Below are positions 1 through 10,432 of a stretch of DNA of 64,000 bases, piece by piece (positions within the stretch are counted from its first letter, which is position 1; each line of letters starts with the position of its first letter). The stretch is from Rana temporaria (lineage: Eukaryota; Chordata; Amphibia; Anura; Ranidae). Under the pieces are notes generated by a model. It had not been told where the DNA came from. It saw only the letters and a list, made by a program, of their open reading frames with translations, and did no database searches. Made by a program: the position numbers and the translations under genes. The stretch spans positions 91,429,512-91,493,511 of the forward strand of contig NC_053499.1 of NCBI RefSeq assembly GCF_905171775.1, read 5' to 3'.

Positions 1-340
1 GTAAGCTGGTGAAATAGGCAGAGATTCACCTATATATTTCTCTACCTATAGCAATAAGCAGGAAGCCAGCACTAAACAATATACTGCACAGACAGTATAT
101 CACAGGGGACAGGTGGAGTGCTGGTGAAATGGGCAGAGATTCACCTATATATTTCTCAAATTTAGGGTCTTGCCCTAATTTTGAGAAATTTTAAATACAA
201 AAATAGTGTAAGCTGGTGAAATAGGCAGAGATTCACCTATATATTTCTCTACCTATAGCAATAAGCAGGAAGCCAGCACTAAACAATGTACTGCACAGAC
301 AGTATATCACAGGGGACAGGTGCAGTGCTGTTGAAATATA
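1..340. repeat. Tandem repeat, 207-bp unit, about 1.6 copies
   Basis: The text beginning gtaagctggtgaaataggca at position 1 starts again at 208 and stays nearly identical through the cagtatatcacaggggacagg block. No coding sense is visible. The array probably continues off the left edge, so copy number is a minimum. Confidence 0.85.
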
Positions 341-344
341 CAGA

Positions 345-620
345 GTCACCTATAGATTGCTGACTGCCCCTATAGGAAAAATATTTCAGGAAACTCTCCC
401 TGACTATGTACTTGACAGAAACACAGTATATCACAGGTGCACAGGTGGTGTGGCAGGTGTAGTGCTGTTAAAATACTCAGTCACCTATAGAGTGCTGACT
501 TCTCCTATAGGAAAAATATTTCAGGAAATTCTCCCTGACTATGTACTTGACAGAAACACAGTATATCACAGGTGCACAGGTGGTGTGGCAGGTGCCCCTA
601 TAGCTGAACAAAAGTCCTAA
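345..620. repeat. Tandem repeat, 135-bp unit, 2 copies
   Basis: The block tataggaaaaatatttcagg recurs with a 135-bp step (361 versus 496), and both copies run on to a cacaggtggtgtggcaggt tail. An 87-codon open frame crosses both copies, but it only reads the repeat twice and looks like chance. The unit shares the cagtatatcacagg motif with the 207-bp array to the left, so the two arrays probably come from one ancestral repeat. Confidence 0.85.
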
Positions 621-629
621 ACTATATGA

Positions 630-1110
630 AGCACAGCAGATGTCACAGGAATAGAGTGCTTGTTGATATTTCTGGAGCAACATACCACTAAAACTGTCCC
701 TAAGCAGATTCAGCAGCCTTTCCCTCACATAAGTGAAGCAGTGACAACGAGCCAGATGCCATAAGATGATGCAGATATCAAAGAAATAAAGTGTGCCTCT
801 TGATATTTCTGGAGCAGCATAGCAGCATACACCTAAAACTGTCCATAAGCAGATTCAGCAGCCTTTCCCTCACATAAGTGAAGCAGTGACAACGAGCCAG
901 ATGCCATAAGATGATGCAGATATCAAAGAAATAAAGTGTGCTTCTTGATATTTCTGGAGCAGCATACCAGCATAGACCTAACACTTTCCCTGAGCAGATT
1001 TAGCAGCCTTTCCCTCACATAAGTGAAATACAGTGACAACGAGCCAGATACACCTAAGACTTTCCCTAAGCAGCAGATTCCAGCAGCCTTTCCCTATCAT
1101 GAGTGAAGCA
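630..1110. repeat. Tandem repeat, about 146-bp unit, 3 copies
   Basis: The string gtgacaacgagccagat occurs at 741, 886 and about 1033, each preceded by a cagcagcctttccct block and followed by matching text. The third copy is shortened. No open reading frame of interest is present. Confidence 0.85.
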
Positions 1111-1139
1111 GAGTGACGATCTGTGCTGTGTGCCTCTAT

Positions 1140-1412
1140 CTAATATAGAGACTGGTCACATGATGGGTCACATGCTGCACTGGCCAATCACAGCCATGCC
1201 ATAAGTAGGCATGGCTGTGATCAGTTCCCAGTCACAGTAGTAACACGAATGGCGATTGGCTGCCGTGCAGCGCGCCAAAACATACCCGAACTCCGAACCC
1301 AGACTTTTTCCAATTATTCAGGTTCTGGTCCGGGTTCGGGAAAAACCCAAAGTCCGTACCGAACCCGAACTTTACAGTTCGGGTTCGCTCAACCCTACTT
1401 GTGTCACAATTG
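1140..1412. mobile_element. Dispersed-repeat end with hairpin (hAT-like, ranid type)
   Basis: A near-perfect inverted repeat pairs 1186-1200 with 1208-1221 around a 7-base loop. Further right, repeated Cys-rich-looking cgaaccc/gggttcg motifs lead to a terminus reading cgctcaaccct on the plus strand. I recognise this combination from ranid frog repeats (established only from memory). The partner terminus is not in view and may lie left of the window, so the three tandem arrays may be interior to the same element. Confidence 0.5.
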
Positions 1413-1629
1413 TACATGCTATATTATTTTTTCTTCATTTGCTATCCTCCCCCCCCCCCACGAAAGTGGAGTTACCCTTTAAATAGCTGAATTGCAGAAA
1501 CAAAGATCTCTGCCATACTGGTCTCTGTATGTGTCAATTCTGTCAAGGAATTGGCAATTTCTGTTCTAAGTAGCAATCAGTGGGCATAAGTACAGATATT
1601 CAAGTTAGCAAAAAAAATGTGTGGCTTAC

Positions 1630-1755
1630 CTATACAAACTTTCTTCTCAGGATCAGAATAGTACCCAGGGTGACAGCTGCAGTAGAATCCTGTAGGAGTA
1701 GATATGCACTCTCCATGCCCACATAGATTCCTGATCATCTTGCACTCATTGGTTT
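1630..1755 (-). CDS. Calcium-binding EGF-like exon of a fibrillin/LTBP-type gene
   Basis: A 126-nt exon, read on the minus strand, encodes one complete EGF module. Cysteine spacing is C-x6-C-x4-C-x8-C-x-C-x12-C, the classic six-cysteine pattern, and it opens with T-N-E-C as in calcium-binding EGF modules. The exon is flanked by a pyrimidine-rich acceptor ending in AG (1756-1757, complement) and a consensus donor gtaagc (from 1629 down). Both boundaries are phase 1, and the length equals 42 codons; this is the exon architecture of the fibrillin and latent TGF-beta binding protein genes. In the Asn/Asp hydroxylation motif C-x-[N/D]-x4-[F/Y]-x-C the third position is Ser. The wording CGHG-CI-TP is closest, in my recollection, to an LTBP module, but the exact gene is not established. 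Such proteins are secreted matrix components. Neighbouring exons are not visible, so the flanks are probably long repeat-filled introns. Confidence 0.8.
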
Positions 1756-2537
1756 CTATGCAGAGGAATACATATAATGAATTTTCTATTTTTGTAATCA
1801 ATAGATCAACCAAATGGTGTAGCTTGAAATGGCAAGAAAAAACAAACCTGTTAACTGAGTGGGAGCGATTTCGGCAGCACTTCGGGTGTCATACTCTGCA
1901 GGTATTTTTTGAACAACCATTGTTGTGGGCTCCAAAACAAGTGCTGTATGTAGAAAATGCAATTATGTGTTTTTATACTAGTATCTAGTGATTATTTCTA
2001 AGATGTTTTCAAGGTGATTCATACATTAATACTGTTTCCCTGTGCACATTTAAAGTGACATACACAATTAAGAGCTGTATATTGTCTCTTTATGTGCCCT
2101 GCCAATATGCACCTCAGACCAGACCATTGATATTATTTTTCACATTAATTTTATAGACCTACAGGTTGTGAAGAACAACACTCCCCCACCTCCCACCAAC
2201 AAAAAATACCCCAAAAAACATTTTCTAAAGTGCAGGACCTCTAAAATTAAAAATCCAAAGTCCATAACTCTACACTAGTAAGGGAGTGCTTGGCAATCCA
2301 GCATAACATTTTTGTATATATAGTTTCCTCTTTCGGCAGCCAACCACACTTACTCAGAAGACAATGTATGCTAAAAAACAAAAGTGAAGCATAGCTATTG
2401 GTAGGTGAATGGGAAAATGAAAATCAATCAGCTTACTTTGGTAAGTGGCCAAAAAAAGTTGGCGTTTTCTCTGCCACTCACCAAGGTGAGTTGCATACAT
2501 TGATTTTCATTTTCTTGTTCACTTACTGATACTCTTA
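1756..2537. other. Non-coding stretch with a short hairpin
   Basis: No gene is visible. If the EGF exon is functional this is intron on its 5' side. One imperfect hairpin pairs 2413-2449 with 2473-2514 (gaaaatgaaaatcaatcag against its complement). The rest is AT-rich unique-looking sequence. Confidence 0.5.
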
Positions 2538-3225
2538 TGCCCTGTACATACGATCGGTTTGTCTGATGAAAATGGACCGATGGGCGGTTTTCATATGGGA
2601 CGAACCGATCGTGTGTGGGCCTCATCATTTTTTTCCCATCGGTGAAAAAAAATAGAACCTGTTTTAAATTTTTCCTATGGTTAAAAAAACGATTAAAAAA
2701 ATAAAAAACGATCGACTGTGGGTAAGTCCATCGGTTAAAAATCAACGCATGCTTAGACTGAATTAGGAGACGGGAGCGCTCGATTGGGTAACACTAGAGT
2801 TCGTAATGGAGATAGCACATTCGACATTTTGCAAATTAATGCATTGTTTAATGCAGCACATTGTTTTCTTCGTTCTAATGCTAGAATAAAGAAGTTGTTT
2901 ACAGAGTTCTCACATACCAATTTCCTTACATTTTAGCTTGTGATCTCATGAATAATGTTTTTTTTTTTTTTTTAAGGCCAGATCTCCATAATATTTTTCT
3001 TTACTCCAGATCTCTTTTTTTATCAAGTTATCACAACAACATTATCATTTTTTTTATTTTATTTTTTTCCCTCAAGGAGGTTGGTGTCCTTTGTTAATTA
3101 ATTACACATTGTATTTATGAAATGTTTTATGGCTATTCACCAGAAAAACACATAGACAAGTATTTAACTTAAATAACATCTCCATTTATTCTGGTAAAAA
3201 TAAATAAAGAGGAAGGGCAACAATT

Positions 3226-3505
3226 GTAAAATCTGCCGAATATATGCAGACTTTGGTCCCCAAAGGCAGACAACATGAATTGGATTAACAATAAAATAAA
3301 TAAATAATCTGAGGAGTCCCTCTAATTGGGATCACAATCTGGTCCCCAAATCACATAAATCAGGAGCAAGAGCAACAGCAGATGTCACACATGTCCCCAA
3401 GCTGTGGTACTCAAACAACAAACTGCGTTTTCTGGCAGAGCAGCTTGAAGCCAGGGAATTACTTTCTGTTCTTCCTTGTATCCTTCCTTCCACGGCTCCC
3501 TCCAT
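3226..3505 (+). pseudogene. Inverted second copy of the MADF core
   Basis: On the plus strand this stretch repeats the MADF middle region: I-N-N-K-I-N, then a SGA-A-ADVTHVPKLWY block, K-L-R-F-L and QLEARE-L. It corresponds to the minus-strand exon at 4600-4216 but runs the opposite way and abuts the 3' end of the minus-strand gene. It holds an in-frame break in K-I-N-N-L-R. It looks like a rearranged duplicate of the same gene and has no independent function that I can see. Confidence 0.65.
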
Positions 3506-4836
3506 GCCACCTTGCAGGCTGTGGCTCTGGTGGTGAGAATGTGGCAGGAGGAGGAGAAGGATGGGCCAGGTCACAGAGATGTGTGGCCTCTGTCAGCTGG
3601 CCCCTCATTGCCCTGGGAAGGACAATAGCAAACCGATCCTCTGTGAGGGCACATTGTCCCTCCTCAATTTTCTGCAGTTTATCGGCCATGTAACAACTGT
3701 AGGCCTCTACAGGGTTAAGGGGGGCCCTCATGATGGCAGCTGTGTCCCTGATTACTTTCAGAGAGTCCTCCTCCAACTGTGTCATCCGCCTGGGTCTCTT
3801 GGCTCTCATGTGGAGGGGAGGCACCTGGGACTGTGTGCTGCCACTTGGCCTGGGCACCTGCTGACTGCCACTTGGCCCAGCCTCCTCCTGTCTGCCGCTC
3901 ACCCCTTCCTTCTCCTGGCTGCCACATTCTGGAGCCTCATCCTCCTGGCTGAGCTCTTCCTGTATATAAAAAAGGGACGTGGTTTTAGTTTTTGCTTCAT
4001 CAATCACACACATTTTTAACCTCAAGACTGTTGCAATTAGAATGTTATTAAAGAAATAGAACAGACTCTCATTCTGACCCCAGCAGTTTGCATCCCTGTC
4101 ACAATCATTTCTGGCCACGACTGTTCTTTTTTTTAAATTCTTTCATTTGGGTTTAAAAGACATCTAGTTCCCAACAATAATTTGAGGCCAAGAAATATGT
4201 TGTAAACTACTATACCTGGCTGAAGATGTGGAGATCTGACTCTTCTAGCTCAGCTTGCTCCTCATCACCCTCTGCAGGGGTGGGGGGGAACGGTGGAAGG
4301 AACGCTGGAGGGAACGGTGGAGGGAAGGGTGGAGTGAAGACTCAAAAGTGATTCCCTCGCTTCAATTTGATCGTCCAGAAAACGCAGGTGTTTGTAGTAC
4401 CACAGCTTGGGCACATGTACTTGGTCTGCTGCTGCTCCTGATTTCTATGAAGCGCGGACCTCTTTATATTGCTTCTTATATGCATTCCTCAGATTATTTA
4501 TTTTACTGTTAATCATGTAATAATTTACCTCTGGGATTCAGGTTTTCATATATATGGCAAATTGTACAATTGTTGCCCTTCGTGCAACACTATTGTGGTA
4601 TAGATTGTTTTTTATTTCCACAGGTTGCAGAATTCCTGATACTTCTCGATGAATTTAATTTTAATCTTATCACAATCTAGGCCTTTATACACAGTGTGTA
4701 GTGATGCTACTAATGCTGCCCAGCTCTGCCCTATTGTTGTGTAATGATGATTCACCTGCAGACTAGGGATGAGCTTCGAGTTCGAGTCGAACTCATGTTC
4801 GACTCGAACATTGCCTGTTCGGCGAACAACGAACAA
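3459..4836 (-). pseudogene. MADF-domain DNA-binding protein of a Harbinger element, broken
   Basis: Read leftward, a MADF start (FIEKYQEF...LW, near 4620-4690) ends in a stop. The MADF core follows near 4470-4330: K-I-N-N-L-R, then Y-K-K-Q-Y-K-E-V-R, a stop, and V-P-K-L-W-Y. A donor lies at 4215/4216, the next exon begins at 3959 after an AG acceptor, and the C-terminal part carries MADKLQKIEEGQ, TEATHLCDL and a basic GRK tail ending at 3459. MADF proteins (MADF plus BESS-like C-terminus) accompany the DDE nuclease in many Harbinger transposons and bind DNA. In-frame stops and frame changes make this copy non-functional. The 3' end points at the left terminus of H4. Confidence 0.7.
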
Positions 4837-5570
4837 TTAGAGGTGTTCGTGGCAAATTCGAAAAGCCGCGGAACACCCTGTTAAAGTCTATGGGAGAAAT
4901 CTAAAGTGTTAATTTTAAAGGCTAATATGCAATATATTGTCCTAAAAAGTGTTTGGGGACCTGGGTCCTGTCCCAGGAAACATGTATCAATGCAAAAAAA
5001 AGTTTTAAAAACGGCCGTTTTTTCAGGAGCAGTGAATTTAATAATGCTAAAAGTGAAACAATAAAAGTGTAATATTACTTAAAATTTCGTACCTAGGGGG
5101 GTGTAAAGTCAGCATGTGAAAAAGCGCATGTTTCCCGTACATAGAACTGTCCCTGCACAAAGTGTCATTTCTGAAAGAAAAAAAGGCATTTAAAATCGGC
5201 TTTGCGGCTCTAATGAATTGTCGGCTCTGGCAATTCAGAGATGATTCATTCATAAAAAATTCCATTAACAGGCCCTTCAGGTCTGATATGGATATTAAGG
5301 GGAACCCCGCCGTCAATTTAAAAAAAAAATGACGTGGGGTTCCCCCCAAATATCCATACCAGACCCTTCAGGTCTGGTGTGGATTTTAAGGGGAACTCCA
5401 CCCCAAATTTAAAAAAAAAATGGTGTGGAGTTCCCCCAAAAATCCACACCAGACCCTTATCCGAGCACGTTAACCTGGCCGGCCGCAGAAAAGAGGGGGG
5501 GACAGAGTGTGGCCCCCCTCTCCTGAACCGCACCAGGCCACATGCCCTCAACATGTGACAAGGGCCTCAT

Positions 5571-5622
5571 CGTACGTCACTGGGAAAGACCGGGAAAGAC
5601 CGGGCTTTCCCAGTGACGTACG
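5571..5622. repeat. Perfect hairpin in the foldback centre
   Basis: An 18-base stem (5571-5588 against 5605-5622, cgtacgtcactgggaaag and its complement) surrounds a 16-base loop with repeated accggg. It sits directly upstream of the TATA-containing segment. Confidence 0.9.
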
Positions 5623-5645
5623 AGGGTGCGTCAGAGGGGGCGGGG

Positions 5646-5901
5646 TCACGTGACGGGTGGCCGCTTCCCCTATATAAGAAATGTCACAGCTCCAGCGCGT
5701 CATTCCGCTGGGCTGTGTCCAGCGGAGAGAGGAGCTGCCTGCTGCGCTCTGGACGGATGGATCTTCTCATCGCTGGACCGGACCGCTGATCACCCGTCGC
5801 TGGAGAGATCATCCGTCGCTGGATAGAAGACAACTTTGAAGCAGGGGCCCGGGCCGAGAGTGGATTTACATCGCTGGATTTTATTTTTTTTTATTAATAA
5901 A
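5646..5901 (+). promoter_or_regulatory. Apparent Pol II cassette: E-box, TATA, short leader, poly(A) signal
   Basis: The unique centre of the foldback element has CACGTG at 5647-5652, a strong TATA motif (ctatataag, about 5670-5678), a GC-rich segment of about 220 bp, and AATAAA at 5896-5901 followed by a T/GT-rich run. That order could drive a short polyadenylated transcript. No open frame longer than 66 codons is present. Function is inferred from motifs only. Confidence 0.45.
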
Positions 5902-7336
5902 GGATTTTTTTCTACGGTGTCTGTGTGTTTTTTTTAAACTATTTACACTTCCTTCGTGAAATGGTAGAGGTACAGTGTACCCCATTACCAATTCACATAG
6001 GGGGGGGGGCAGGATCTGTGGTCCCCTTTGTTAAAGGGGTCTTCCAGATTCTGATAAGCCCCCCGCCCGCAGACCCCCACAACCACCGGGCAAGGGTTGT
6101 GGGGATGAGGCCCTTGTCCCCATCAACATGGGGACATCCTCCCCATGTTGAGAGCATGTAGCCTGGTGTGGTTCAGGAGAGGGGGGGCCGCACTCTGTCC
6201 CCCCCTCTTTTCTGCGGCCGGCCAGGTTAACGTGCTCGGATAAGGGTCTGGTGTGGATTTTTGGGGGAACTCCACGCCATTTTTTTTATTTGGAGTGGAG
6301 TTCCATTTAAAATCCACACCAGACCTGAAGGGTCTGGTATGGATATTTGGGGGGAACCCCACGTCATTTTTTTTTTTAATTGACGGCGGGGTTCCCCTTA
6401 ATATCCATATCAGACCTGAAGGGCCTGTTAATGGAATTTGGGGGGACCCCCAGCTTTTTTATTTTTATTTTTTATGAATGAATCATCTCTGTAATTGCCA
6501 GAGCCGACAATTCATTATAGCCGCAAAGCCGGTTTTAAATGCCTTTTTTTCTTTCAGAAATGACACTTTGTGCAGGGACAGTTCTATGTATGGGAAACAT
6601 GCGCTTTTTCACATGCTGACTTTACACCCCCCCAGGTGCGAAATTTAAAGTAATATTACACTTTTATTGTTTCACTTTTAGCATTATTAAATTCACTGCT
6701 CCTGAAAAAACGGCCGTTTTTAAAACTTTTTTTTGCATTGATACATGTTTCCTGGGACAGGACCCAGGTCCCCAAACACTTTTTAGGACAATAACTTGCA
6801 TATTAGCCTTTAAAATTAACACTTTAGATTTCATATGTTCGAGTCCCATAGACTTTAACGGGGTTCTAAAGTTTACACGAACATTTGGTGTGTTCGCAAG
6901 TTCTGATGCGAACCGAACAGGGGGTGTTCGGCTCATCCTTACTGCAGACCCTGGCCGGGATTCAGATACATTGGCGCATATTTATGCCGGCATAGCGTAT
7001 CTTTTTTACACTACACCGGAGCAGCGCGGAGAGGCATGCAGTGTATTCAGAAAGCCATTACTCACCAAGATACGCCAGTGTAACGTATTTTCGAAGGCGT
7101 AGGCCAGCGTAAGTGTAAGTCGGCGTCACCCCATGCAAATGATGGTCCGAGCGTGTCACAGTGGTTTACGTCGGGCGTATGTGAACCGGCGCATGCTCTG
7201 TGACGTGGACGTCTGGCCTGCACCCCTCTGCGCATTCTCACAACTACGCCAGTGCATAAATACGCCCAGACATGCGCCCATCGAGCGCAAAAGTACACCA
7301 GCAGTTTTAGGTGTTATTACTTTTGTCTTTGGAGTC

Positions 7337-8774
7337 ATGTCTGCACCAGTGACTGGGAAGGAGAGGAGAAAGAAAAATTATAGCCCTGAGGAGAAGGCAA
7401 TTATCATCGATGCCATCTCCAAGTACAATGCGTGCCTCCATGGGGCACAGAGTGGCACAACCAGCAAGATACAGAAGGAGGAGATCCTGCAGGAGATCAC
7501 AACGCAGGTGAATGCCCTTGGCGTGAAGGTTAGGACCTCAAGTGACATCTCAAAAAAAATGTATGACCTGCGTCGTTTGGTCCGAGAGAAGGTGGGCAAG
7601 ATGAGGAGGCACGCCAGGGGCACAGGAGGCCGACCAGCCACTAATATCACCCTCACTCCTGAAGAGCAGGTCATTGCCAGGTGCCTGGAGAGGGAGCAGG
7701 TGGAGGGCCTGGAGGGCTATGATTCAGTTGATCAGGCCTTGAGGACAGGTAAGTGTGTTTTATCTCCTATCCGGTGTGTAGCATGTGTGGGGGTGCAAGG
7801 GAACATGTGACAAGTGTGTGGGTCCACCAACATATGAATGTTTTGTGTCATCCACAGATGTGCTGGAGGGAGCTGGGCCGTCGTCGGCTGCTGGGAGACC
7901 CACGCCATCCCCAGAGGAGTGTGCCCACACCTCTCCTCTAGAGGAAGTGGAGGAGGAGCACGGTACTCTGGATGACGTTGTGTACCTCATGGAGGATCCC
8001 ACCCTCCCTTCACCCTCCCAAACCTCCTCCCCCATCAGGGATAGCCCCTCAAGGGCCTCCTCCCCCATCAGGGATATCCCCTCAAGGGCCTCCTCCCCCA
8101 TCAGGGATAGCCCCTCAAGGGCCTCCTCCCCAATCAGGGGTAGCTCCTCAAGGGCCTCCCCATACAGCCGGCCCCAAGCCTCTCCTGCCCCCAGGAAGGC
8201 TACCCGCAAAACCAGGGGTGATCCTGCTGCCTTGGAGGAGAATCTGGCGAGGGACCAGGCCCGGCAGACCCGCCATATGGGTGCCTTAGTGGGTGACCTG
8301 CACCGCGTGGCAGAGAGCCTGGCCTCCTTGGCCCAGACCCAGGCTGCCTGCACCTTGGCTGTCCAGCAGGCCCTCACATAGCAGGCTGATCAGACTACCT
8401 CCATCACTGACAGCATGCAGGATGTGAGTGCCAACTGCACAGCTATTGTGACCTGCCTGGGGGAGCTGCAGGCCACCACATCAGGCCTTGTCACAGAGGT
8501 CAGGAGCCTAGCAGTGGCTGTCCAGGCAAATACAGCTGCCATGCAGGTGGAGGGGAGGAGCCTGGCAGCGGCCGTACAGGTGGAGGGGAGGCAGACAAGG
8601 CGCCACCAGCCCACCACCACCACCTGCCAGCTGCGGATGCAGGTGGAGACCAATGCCGTCCTCAACCGTATTGCCCTGGCATTGGAGGGCAGGCAGCCAG
8701 CCAGGGAGAGACCAGGGGATGATCCTCCTCAAGATGCCCCACCCCCCCACCTGAGGCTCCCCCCAGGCAACTGA
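7337..8774 (+). pseudogene. Harbinger H1 Myb/SANT-like DNA-binding protein
   Basis: Exon 1 (7337-7748) starts at MSAPVTGKERR and holds a Myb/SANT-like fold: a KNYSPEEKAIIIDAI helix, I-Q-K-E-E-I, ITTQVNALG and a basic MYDLRRLVREKVGKMRRHA helix. A gtaagt donor (7749) and AG acceptor (7856-7857) bracket a 109-bp intron with the split codon restored as Asp. Exon 2 carries four 11-residue SSPIRDSPSRA repeats, then a helical C-terminal half likely to mediate oligomerisation or nuclease binding. A TAG at 8379-8381 breaks the frame where the H3 copy has CAG; the same frame then continues to a TGA at 8774. In Harbinger elements this protein brings the nuclease to the termini. The single nonsense change suggests a recently dead gene. 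Confidence 0.85.
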
Positions 8775-8843
8775 GGACCAGGAGCCTTGGCACCAGACGT
8801 AGCCCACGACAGGGCAAATGAGTGCCTATTTTTTTTTACTTTT

Positions 8844-8970
8844 ATGCTCAGGATATGAGCTTATTTATGTTTTTTATTATGCTCAGGATATGAGCTTATT
8901 TATGTTTTTTATTATGCTCAGGATATGAGCTTATTTATGTTTTTTATTATGCTCAGGATATGAGCTTATT
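8844..8970. repeat. 35-bp tandem repeat, 4 copies
   Basis: The unit gctcaggatatgagcttatt recurs at 8846, 8881, 8916 and 8951 with period 35. It lies in the 3' region of the Myb-like gene, between the two convergent H1 genes. H3 has a shorter version near 54030. Confidence 0.95.
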
Positions 8971-9784
8971 TAGTTTAGTAGTGTATGCACACGGTCAGTA
9001 GTGCAGGCTACAGTGTGACTGGTGTGTGAATGTGGAGGTGACACTCCTGCCAGCAAAGGGGTGTCACCCTGGGTCGTCGGGGAGATGTTATCCCCATGAC
9101 CATGTGAATGTGGTATGAATGGACAGCGACACCATTGGGGCCTTGGCGCGGCGTTGCTGCTCCCAAGTCCTGCATGGTGGACTTGGGTTAATCCAATGTG
9201 AGGTGGATGTGGTGTGTGATCTAGGGACCACAGTGGTGTGCATGCGTGCATTCTCCTTGTGCCATGATGAATGTGTGTGTTTAACGTGCAAAGATGCCTT
9301 CCACGAGGCATCTCCTGACTGCTCTTCCCTCAGCAGACAGGGTAGCCTCGGGCAGGGGGGGAATTTGGGGTTCGGGGGTAAGGTCATCACATATGTCAAT
9401 CTCCAGGCCCTTTCCCATGGCGTAGTTGTGCAGCACGCAACATGCACCGATGATCTGACACACAAAGTTTGGGGAATACAACAGGGTCCCCCCGGACTTA
9501 TCCAGGCATCGGAAACAGGACTTCAGGATGCCAAATGTGCGTTTCACCACTGCACAAGCACGTATGTGTGCAGCATTGTATTTTCTCTCTCTTCTGGTTT
9601 GGGGATTCCAGAATGGAGTCAGGAGATGGGGCCCAAGTGCATATGCAGAGTCACCTGGAAGGGAAAAGACAGGAGGATGTTAGTCATGCATGTGCCCCTC
9701 GTGATGTCTACATCATGGGGTCGGACAGTCATGCCTGACACCCATGTCACTCACCAACCAGCCAGCTGTCCCTGCACACGTTCT

Positions 9785-9923
9785 TTTTTTTTCTTTCTTC
9801 CGCTCAGTCAATAACTTTCTTGGTGACTTTCTCATGGAAGATGGTCCCCCATCGTCTCCGAATAAGTTTTAGCATCATCTGTGGGTATATGATTCCTTTT
9901 TATAGGTTTTTCATGCTATTCTT
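9785..9923 (-). other. Possible 3'-transduced segment of L1-C
   Basis: Between the inner poly(A) tract (T-run 9924-9938) and the outer one at the target duplication (9784-9792) lie about 130 bases unlike the L1 3' UTR. This is the signature of read-through past the first poly(A) site followed by retrotransposition. A later insertion into the tail is the main alternative. Confidence 0.4.
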
Positions 9924-10432
9924 TTTTTTTTTTTTTAAGTATATATTATCTATTTTTATAAAGAATAAATACAATTTTACAACCAAACAAGAGAATAAGG
10001 GAATACATAAATTAAGCCCAACATTCCCCCCCTCCCCACCTCCTAGCCCCCCCCCACCCCACCATCTTGTGACTCCACTTTACTAATTTATCCCAGATGC
10101 TACTTGAACTTTCTATATCTCCCTCAGGTTCTCCATATACCCCCTATTTTTTTTTAACTCGATCCAATTTACCCATTTGCCCCTGTGGTCAACGTTTTCC
10201 TCGTCCGCCCCATCCTTCCACTCCTCCCTCCTGTAAGTATCCTCCACAGACTCCATCCACTCCCACACTTGTGGGCTTTCTGCTTCCCTCCACTTTTTTG
10301 GTATCAGACGTTTGGCTGCGTTAAGTAGATGGGGAGTCAGTGATCTTTTATATGCTTTTATACTCTCTTCCCCCCCATGGAACAGAACTACCCATGAGTC
10401 TTCTATTATCTATTTCTTGGTTATTACCTTAA

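Larger units (their letters stand above)
4763..6941. mobile_element. Foldback (long inverted repeat) hAT-like element
   Basis: The element begins ctagggatgagc and ends gctcatcctta, with ctgcaga on both sides (4756-4762 and 6942-6948), a 7-8 bp duplication as for hAT elements. Arms of about 790 bp (4763-5555 against 6129-6941) are inverted copies of each other, including the ttttaaaaacggccgtttttt and tccgagcacgttaacctggc blocks. The unpaired centre (5556-6128) is unique. There is no transposase, so it must be mobilised in trans. The similarly placed small open frames on both arms are mirror images and not genes. Confidence 0.85.

Noticed and set aside
357..620. 87-codon frame with an internal duplicated peptide
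   Set aside because: It only reads the two 135-bp tandem repeat units; no domain or start context.
7760..8377. 205-codon minus-strand frame with repeated GEEALEG motifs
   Set aside because: Antisense of the SSPIRDSPSRA repeats of the Myb-like gene, which has splice sites and homologous copies.
8844..8970. CRISPR-like array
   Set aside because: The 35-bp units are directly contiguous without spacers, in a vertebrate transposon.
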